From the NCBI GenBank assembly GCA_034926235.1, contig JAYFRE010000061.1:1-30862 (forward strand): DNA of 30,862 nt, written 5' to 3'. This document shows positions 26,143-30,862 of the stretch, piece after piece; position 1 is the first letter of the stretch, and every line of letters starts with the position of its first letter. The position numbers and the translations under genes were made by a program. Under the pieces are notes generated by a model. It saw only the letters and a program-made list of their open reading frames with translations, was not told where the DNA came from and searched no databases. The DNA comes from JAYFRE01 sp034926235. Its GTDB lineage: Bacteria; Pseudomonadota; Alphaproteobacteria; Rhodospirillales; Magnetospirillaceae.

Positions 26143-27522
26143 TTAGTTGTGGATGACTTCCCCATGCAGGGAGATATCCAACCCTTCCCGTTCCTCTTCG
26201 GGGGTCACGCGCAGCCCGACCAGGGCGTCGACGACCTTGTAGAGGATGAAGGAAACGACGCCGCCCCAGACCAGGGTGATCAGAACGCCTTCGGCCTGCA
26301 GCAGGACCTGGCCGGAATTGCCTTCGAGCATGCCGGAAACTCCGCCGATATCTTTGACGGCGAAGACGCCGGTCAGGATCGCGCCGACGATGCCGCCCAC
26401 GCCGTGGACGCCCCAGACGTCGAGGCTGTCATCATAGCCGAGCTTGTGCTTCAGGATGGTCGAGGCCCAGAAGCAGATGACGCCAGCGGCCAAACCGATG
26501 AACAGGCCGCCCATCGGGGCGACGAAACCGGCCGCCGGGGTGATCGCCACCAGACCGGCCACGGCACCCGAGGCAGCACCCAGGCCGGACGGCTTCTTGC
26601 GGACGATCCATTCGGCGAACATCCAGGCCAGGACCGCGCCGCCCGTGGCCATCTGCGTGGCCAGCATCGCCATGCCGGCGCGCGGACCGGCGGACAGGGC
26701 CGAACCGGCGTTGAAGCCGAACCAGCCGACCCACAGCAGCGAAGCGCCGATCAGGGCATAGGCCAGGTTGGATGGGGACATGTTTTCGGTGCCGTACCCC
26801 TTGCGCTTGCCGACCACGAGGCAGCCCACCAGCCCGGCGATGCCGGCATTGATGTGAACCACGGTGCCGCCGGCGAAGTCCAACACGCCCGCGCCAGCCA
26901 GGAAACCGGTCGGCGCCCACACCCAGTGAGCGATCGGCGCATAGACCAGAATCAGCCAGGCGGTGATGAAGAGAAGCAGCGCCGAGAATTTGAACCGGTC
27001 GGCGAAGGCGCCGACGATCAGCGCCGGGGTGATGATGGCGAAGGTCATCTGGAACATCATCCCGACACTTTCGGGAATGGTGGTCGAGCCCAGGAACAGA
27101 TTGTCTTCAGCCATGCTCAAGCCGTTCAGGAACAGGCGCGAGAGATCGCCGATATAGGCGTTGCCGGGGGTGAAGGCGAGGCTGTAGCCGATCACGCCCC
27201 AGACGACGGTGGCGACGGCGGTGATGCCGAAGCACTGCATCATCGTGGCGATGATGTTCTTTTTGCGCACCATGCCGGCATAGAACAGGGCAAGGCCGGG
27301 GATCGTCATCAAGAGAACAAGGGCCGTCGATGTCAGCACCCAGGCGGTATCCGCCTTGTCCAGCGCGACGACAGCCTGGGCGGCGGCGTCAGATCCGGTC
27401 ACCTCGGTCACGATCTCGGTCACGGTTTCCGTCGTTTCCGCCCAGGCCTGGCTGCACAGCAGCAGAGTTGCCGCGCCTGCCGAAGCGGCAAGATGCGAGG
27501 CTTTGCGAATCATCTGCTTCAT
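26143..27522 (-). CDS. amtB: Ammonium transporter AmtB
   Basis: This 459-aa trimeric ammonium channel starts with a cleavable signal peptide (about 8-28, QAWA-E), then a periplasmic stretch rich in T/V/E (29-55) and eleven membrane segments. It has both pore histidines, in GGTVVHINAGIAGLVG and in WGVHGVGG, and the family pattern ALFYAGMVRKKN. The cytoplasmic C-terminal tail with EEREGLD contacts the PII protein GlnK, which blocks the pore when nitrogen is plentiful. AAGGA lies 10 bases before the ATG. It is 22 bases downstream of glnK in the usual glnK-amtB operon. Confidence 0.97.
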   Translation of the reverse strand: MKQMIRKASHLAASAGAATLLLCSQAWAETTETVTEIVTEVTGSDAAAQAVVALDKADTAWVLTSTALVLLMTIPGLALFYAGMVRKKNIIATMMQCFGITAVATVVWGVIGYSLAFTPGNAYIGDLSRLFLNGLSMAEDNLFLGSTTIPESVGMMFQMTFAIITPALIVGAFADRFKFSALLLFITAWLILVYAPIAHWVWAPTGFLAGAGVLDFAGGTVVHINAGIAGLVGCLVVGKRKGYGTENMSPSNLAYALIGASLLWVGWFGFNAGSALSAGPRAGMAMLATQMATGGAVLAWMFAEWIVRKKPSGLGAASGAVAGLVAITPAAGFVAPMGGLFIGLAAGVICFWASTILKHKLGYDDSLDVWGVHGVGGIVGAILTGVFAVKDIGGVSGMLEGNSGQVLLQAEGVLITLVWGGVVSFILYKVVDALVGLRVTPEEEREGLDISLHGEVIHN

Positions 27523-27544
27523 GTTTGCTTATCCTTAAGAAAGT

Positions 27545-27883
27545 CTAAAGAGCGGTCTCGCCGGTCTCGCCGGTGCGGATGCGCACGACTTGGACCAGGT
27601 CGAGAACGAAAATCTTGCCGTCACCGATCTTGCCGGTGTTGGCGGTGGTGCGGATGATATCGACGGCCCGCTCGACGATGGCGTCGTTGACCGCGACCTC
27701 GATTTTGATCTTCGGCAGGAAATTGACCGTATATTCGGCGCCCCGATAGATTTCGGTCTGGCCTTTCTGGCGGCCGAAGCCTTTGACTTCACTGACCGTC
27801 AGCCCCTGGATGCCAAGACCCGACAGGGCTTCGCGGAGTTCATCGAGCTTGAACGGTTTGACGATGGCGATGATTAATTTCAT
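27545..27883 (-). CDS. glnK: Nitrogen regulatory PII protein GlnK
   Basis: This 112-aa trimeric signal protein has the T-loop with the uridylylated tyrosine in RGAEYTVNFLPK (Y51), the conserved EVKGFGRQKG segment and the B-loop TGKIGDGKIFV that binds ATP or ADP. It reads 2-oxoglutarate and adenylate levels and gates AmtB. AGGGGG sits 6 bases before the ATG. Its place before amtB makes GlnK (GlnJ/GlnZ in relatives) more likely than housekeeping GlnB, which is usually next to glnA. Confidence 0.96.
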   Translation of the reverse strand: MKLIIAIVKPFKLDELREALSGLGIQGLTVSEVKGFGRQKGQTEIYRGAEYTVNFLPKIKIEVAVNDAIVERAVDIIRTTANTGKIGDGKIFVLDLVQVVRIRTGETGETAL

Positions 27884-27911
27884 GAAAACCCCCTAACGAT
27901 GCGCGATCCAT

Positions 27912-27932
27912 AGCGCATGCTGGCGTTGCGCT
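27912..27932. repeat. Inverted repeat before glnK
   Basis: AGCGCA-N9-TGCGCT, perfect 6-bp arms, between the possible sigma-54 promoter and the glnK start. It could be leader structure or an operator; it does not fit the usual NtrC site TGCACC-N5-GGTGCA well. Confidence 0.4.
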
Positions 27933-27935
27933 CTT

Positions 27936-27951
27936 TTCAAAAACCGTGCCG
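27936..27951 (-). promoter_or_regulatory. Possible sigma-54 promoter for glnK-amtB
   Basis: The minus strand reads CGGCACG-N4-TTGAA. The -24 box GGCACG is intact, but the -12 box has GA instead of the nearly invariant GC. The position would give a start about 40 nt before glnK, where nitrogen-controlled glnK genes normally have a sigma-54 promoter. Confidence 0.35.
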
Positions 27952-28194
27952 GTCCGGGCGGTATGGAGCCGGAGCGTGGATTTCCTGGGATATCGGGTGT
28001 GACCCCGTGGCCTGTCCGTGCAAATATGCCTAATATATAGGCGGCAGTGTTTGGGATTGCCTACGAAATGGATTGTGGGCGGTTTTTTATCCCGTATTTT
28101 TGACACAGTTTTCAGATTCTGCCTGTTACTCATGTTACAATATAACAGATTCAGGTCGCGGCGAAGGGCGGTTTTTTGCCCCTAACACTATGAA

Positions 28195-28200
28195 TATAAT
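28195..28200 (+). promoter_or_regulatory. Candidate -10 box for cstA
   Basis: A perfect TATAAT in an AT-rich stretch, about 220 bp before the cstA ATG. The upstream -35 position (28172-28177) is a T-run rather than TTGACA, so any promoter here may depend on an activator. Confidence 0.35.
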
Positions 28201-28380
28201 GATAAATTAGACCGGGTAGATAGGGGGATAAAACGCTATCGCCAATCGAGCATTCATTATAGAATAAAGCACTATTATCATAGGTATGTCGAACATTGCC
28301 GGTGGGGGCTGTTGCGGCCGGCGTTCCGACGCCTTGCGCGAGGTGCGCCGATTTGGGGGCAACACTCATTAAAAGCTCCG

Positions 28381-28407
28381 CCGGAAAACTCCTCTACTGG
28401 GGTCCGG
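28381..28407 (+). promoter_or_regulatory. Hairpin overlapping the cstA ribosome site
   Basis: CCGGA (28381-28385) pairs with TCCGG (28403-28407), and after an AAA bulge CTCC (28389-28392) pairs with GGGG (28399-28402; one G-T). The stem takes in the first bases of the GGAG Shine-Dalgarno (28406-28409), 8 bases before the ATG. It could limit translation. Seen as base complementarity; regulatory use is inferred. Confidence 0.4.
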
Positions 28408-28417
28408 AGATATTCTT

Positions 28418-30478
28418 ATGCCAAACTCTATTGTAAAAGTAAGCTGGCTAGCGCTCGCTGTTTTGGGCGCAATAGCCTTCGGAATCATTGCGTTATCGCG
28501 AGGGGAAACCATTAATGCCATATGGATGGTCATCGCGGCCGTCTGTATCTATTTGACGGCTTATCGTTATTACGCCTTGTTCATTGGTCGTGCGATCGGT
28601 CTCGATCCGAACCGGACGACCCCGGCCTATCGTCACAATGACGGCCTCGATTACGTTCCCACCAACCGCTATGTGCTTTATGGCCACCATTTCGCCGCCA
28701 TCGCCGGCGCGGGTCCCTTGGTCGGCCCGGTTCTGGCCGCGCAGATGGGCTATCTGCCGGGCACTTTGTGGCTGATCATCGGTGTGGTGTTGTGCGGCGC
28801 CGTTCAGGACATGCTGGCGCTGTTCATCTCCGTCCGGCGCGACGGTCGCTCTCTGGGCGACATGGTGCGCATGGAAATGGGCAATACCGTGGGCCGCATC
28901 GCTCTGGTCGGCGTGGCGCTGATCATCGTCATCCTGCTGGCCGTTCTGGCCCTGGTGGTGGTGTTCGCTCTGGCCGGCAGCCCGTGGGCGACCTTCACCG
29001 TGTTCGCGACCATTCCGATCGCGATCCTGATGGGTATCTATAGCCGCTTCTTCCGTCCGGGCCGTATCGCCGAAATGTCGGTGATCGGTTGCGTGCTTCT
29101 CGTGCTGGTGTTGGTCTATGGGCGCACGATCGCCGAAAGTCCGACGCTCGCACCCTTGTTCACTTATACCGCGCCGCAAATGGCGATGCTCATCATCGGG
29201 TACGGCTTTGTCGCCTCGGTTCTGCCGGTGTGGCTGCTGCTGGCCCCGCGTGATTATCTTTCCACCTTCATGAAGGTCGGTGTCGTAGCCTTGATGGCGA
29301 TCGCCATCGTGATCACGATGCCTGAAATGAAGATGCCGGCGGTGACCAAATATATCGACGGCACCGGCCCGGTCTTTGCGGGCGATCTGTTCCCGTTCCT
29401 GTTCATCACCATCGCCTGCGGCGCGGTGTCGGGTTTCCATGCGCTGGTCTCGTCGGGCACGACGCCCAAGCTGATCGAGAACGAAACGCAGATTCCCTTC
29501 ATCGGCTATGGCGGCATGCTGATGGAAAGCTTCGTCGCCATCATGGCGATGGTGGCCGCTTCCGTCATGGAACCTGGCGTCTATTTCGCCATGAACAGCC
29601 CGCCGGCGGTGATCGGCTCCGACGTCGTCCAAGTGGCGACGACGATTTCGAGCTGGGGCTTCACCATCACGCCCGACGTGTTGACGCAGATGGCGCACGA
29701 TGTCGGCGAAAAGACGATCCTGTCGCGGACCGGTGGCGCTCCCACCTTTGCCGTCGGCATGGCTCAGATCTTCGCCAGCATTTTCGGCGGGCCGGAAATG
29801 ATGGCCTTCTGGTACCACTTCGCCATCCTGTTCGAAGCGTTGTTCATCCTGACCACGGTCGATGCGGGCACCCGTGTTTGCCGCTTCATGTTGCAAGACA
29901 TGGTCGGCAGCGTGATTCCATCCTTCCGCAACACCGAAAGCTGGGCTAACAACGTCATCGGATCTGGGCTCGCGGTCGCTCTGTGGGGCTATCTGCTCTA
30001 TGGCGGCGTCACCGATCCTCTGGGTGGCATCCGGTCGCTGTGGCCGCTGTTCGGCATCTCGAACCAGATGCTGGCCGGTATCGCCCTGCTCTTGATCACG
30101 ACCATCTTCTTCAAGATGAAGCTGCAGAAATACGCCTGGATTCCGATCGTTCCGGCGACGTGGCTGCTGCTTTGCACGATGGTTGCCGGTCTGCAGAAGC
30201 TGTTCCATCCCAAACCGAGCATCGGGTTCCTGGCTCAGGCGGAGCGTTATCAGGCCGCCATCGCCAATGGACAGGTTCTCGGCCCGGCCAAGAATCTGGA
30301 CCAGATGCACCAGATCGTTTTCAGCACCTATCTGAACGCGGTGTTGACGGCGGCCTGCGCGTTGCTGGTGGTTTTGATGATGGTCTTCAGCTTTGTCGCC
30401 ATCCGCCGGGCCTTGGCCACGGACAAGGTCTCGACGTGCGAAATCAATCCCGAAGGAGAAGGCGCGAAGAATGCTTGA
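28418..30478 (+). CDS. cstA: Carbon starvation protein A (pyruvate/peptide-type transporter)
   Basis: This 686-aa inner-membrane protein of the CstA family has about 16-18 hydrophobic segments. It has the conserved N-terminal block (YRYYALFIGRAIGLDP, then HFAAIAGAGPLVGPVLAAQMGY) and the SGFHALVSSGTTPK motif near residue 335. E. coli relatives are CstA (pyruvate and peptide uptake in carbon starvation) and BtsT/YjiY (pyruvate/H+ symport); its 686 aa is near their ~700. Sequence alone does not settle the substrate. GGAG is 8 bases before the ATG, partly inside a hairpin. Its last codons overlap the ybdD start, so the two are coupled. Confidence 0.95.
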   Translation: MPNSIVKVSWLALAVLGAIAFGIIALSRGETINAIWMVIAAVCIYLTAYRYYALFIGRAIGLDPNRTTPAYRHNDGLDYVPTNRYVLYGHHFAAIAGAGPLVGPVLAAQMGYLPGTLWLIIGVVLCGAVQDMLALFISVRRDGRSLGDMVRMEMGNTVGRIALVGVALIIVILLAVLALVVVFALAGSPWATFTVFATIPIAILMGIYSRFFRPGRIAEMSVIGCVLLVLVLVYGRTIAESPTLAPLFTYTAPQMAMLIIGYGFVASVLPVWLLLAPRDYLSTFMKVGVVALMAIAIVITMPEMKMPAVTKYIDGTGPVFAGDLFPFLFITIACGAVSGFHALVSSGTTPKLIENETQIPFIGYGGMLMESFVAIMAMVAASVMEPGVYFAMNSPPAVIGSDVVQVATTISSWGFTITPDVLTQMAHDVGEKTILSRTGGAPTFAVGMAQIFASIFGGPEMMAFWYHFAILFEALFILTTVDAGTRVCRFMLQDMVGSVIPSFRNTESWANNVIGSGLAVALWGYLLYGGVTDPLGGIRSLWPLFGISNQMLAGIALLLITTIFFKMKLQKYAWIPIVPATWLLLCTMVAGLQKLFHPKPSIGFLAQAERYQAAIANGQVLGPAKNLDQMHQIVFSTYLNAVLTAACALLVVLMMVFSFVAIRRALATDKVSTCEINPEGEGAKNA

Positions 30479-30665
30479 TGAATTCAAGCAATTTACGAAG
30501 CTTCTCAAGCAGACGGGCCGGATGATGGTCGGCGTTCCCGATTACGACACCTATGTCGAACATCGGCGCGTCACCCATCCCGACCAACCGGTGATGACCT
30601 ATGAAGAATTTTTCATAGAGCGTCAGAATAGCCGGTATGGAGGACGCATCGGTCGTTGCTGCTGA
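30471..30665 (+). CDS. ybdD: YbdD/YjiX-family small protein, CstA partner
   Basis: This 64-aa protein of the YbdD/YjiX (CstA-X) family is normally encoded just after cstA or btsT and is thought to act with that transporter. It shows the family core GVPDYDTYVEHRRVTHPDQP, then MTYEEFF and an arginine-rich end RYGGRIGRCC. It has no membrane segment or signal peptide. ATG 30471 overlaps the cstA stop by 8 bases (ATGCTTGA) and follows a purine-rich GAAGGAGAAGG; the longer open frame to 30393 lies inside cstA and is rejected. Confidence 0.92.
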   Translation: MLDEFKQFTKLLKQTGRMMVGVPDYDTYVEHRRVTHPDQPVMTYEEFFIERQNSRYGGRIGRCC

Positions 30666-30691
30666 ACGCAGCGACACCCGGTTCGGTATTG

Positions 30692-30731
30692 GACGCCGGC
30701 CCTTGGATATCCAGGGGCCGGCGTTTCCATT
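30692..30731 (+). terminator. Terminator after cstA-ybdD
   Basis: 14-bp stem (30692-30705 with 30710-30723, one G-T pair) with a 4-nt loop ATAT, 26 bases after the ybdD stop, ending in a short T-rich stretch (TTTCCATTTCT). Confidence 0.8.
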
Positions 30732-30750
30732 TCTGGCGGAACGCCTCTTT

Positions 30751-30781
30751 AGCCTTTTGCAAGGGCGTAACGGCCTTTGCA
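30751..30781. repeat. Short direct repeat near the window end
   Basis: GCCTTTTGCAA (30751-30761) and GCCTTTGCAA (30772-30781) start 21 bp apart, two helical turns, each with the self-complementary TTGCAA. They may be operator sites of a gene beyond the right edge. No gene is seen in 30732-30862. Confidence 0.3.
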
Positions 30782-30862
30782 ATTCCGGCTTGTCTTTGTC
30801 ACACTGCGGCGAAGACGGGAATGAGAGGCCGGGTTCCATCCATCATCACATCGGGGGATACC

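Larger units (their letters stand above)
27884..28417. other. 0.5-kb divergent intergenic region between glnK and cstA
   Basis: No gene is supportable. Besides the glnK sites, it holds a repeat cluster at 28124-28148 (TGTTAC, TGTTAC nine bases later, then TAACAG in the opposite sense), flanked by two copies of CAGATTC (28113 and 28147). AT-rich DNA follows at 28185-28285 with a perfect TATAAT, and a structured GC-rich segment leads into cstA. The 72-codon minus-strand frame at 28151-28369 has no visible protein features. Confidence 0.5.

Noticed and set aside
26149..27657. 502-codon plus-strand frame opposite amtB and glnK
   Set aside because: Shadow of two clear minus-strand genes; low-complexity H/D/G/Q-rich translation.
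28493..30508. 671-codon open frame on the minus strand opposite cstA
   Set aside because: It is a GC-codon shadow of cstA: composition is rich in H, R, Q, D and G, no domain is visible, and it lies wholly opposite a clear membrane transporter.

Overview
The window is about 30.9 kb of GC-rich, gene-dense chromosomal DNA. It most likely comes from an alphaproteobacterium of the Rhodospirillales type: the protein sequences, CarD, the alphaproteobacterial thermonuclease-like fold, GlnK-AmtB and the complete system I cytochrome c maturation set all fit. No IS element, phage gene, integrase, CRISPR array or rRNA is visible, and the genes look native and intact.

Layout. 1-73 (-) is tRNA-Arg(CCU), cut at its 3' end by the window edge. 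145-2373 (-) is a tight operon of carD, a metallophosphoesterase-fold protein and a thermonuclease-fold protein; the two downstream proteins have lost most catalytic residues. A gene-poor, partly AT-rich 0.7 kb interval (2374-3098) holds a promoter and a structured leader for proVWX (3119-6321, +), a glycine betaine/proline-type osmoprotectant ABC importer. A short HPF-type ribosome factor (-) and htpG (+) are divergent, with a good heat-shock sigma promoter before htpG. A Cys-periodic pentapeptide-repeat protein (-) is divergent from a LysR regulator (+).

10450-16128 is a cyanate-utilisation locus. cynF (-) encodes a PAS-PAS-AAA+-Fis sigma-54 activator. Divergent from it are cynA, cynB, cynD and cynS (+), an ABC importer plus cyanase. 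Between them lie three TTACGA-N4-TCGTAA palindromes and a near-consensus sigma-54 promoter. Gene content and order match the cynFABDS cluster known from Pseudomonas, but here cynF is divergent.

16180-22711 (-) is a complete ccmABCDEFGHI operon for c-type cytochrome maturation, with nearly all genes overlapping by a few bases. Divergent from it is acnA (+), aconitase. A small conserved-looking protein of unknown function (-) follows. Next come amtB and glnK (-; order of transcription glnK-amtB), the ammonium transporter and its PII regulator. The last genes are cstA (carbon-starvation/pyruvate-type transporter) and its small partner ybdD (+), closed by a strong hairpin terminator.

The recurring theme is nutrient and stress response: nitrogen (cyanate to ammonia and CO2, GlnK-AmtB), carbon (CstA, aconitase), osmotic stress (ProVWX), heat shock and ribosome hibernation (HtpG, HPF), and respiration (Ccm). 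The features most worth a second look are the carD operon with two apparently dead enzymes, the CynF operator array, and the coupled mini-ORF before proV. All calls come from reading the sequence only; no database search was possible.
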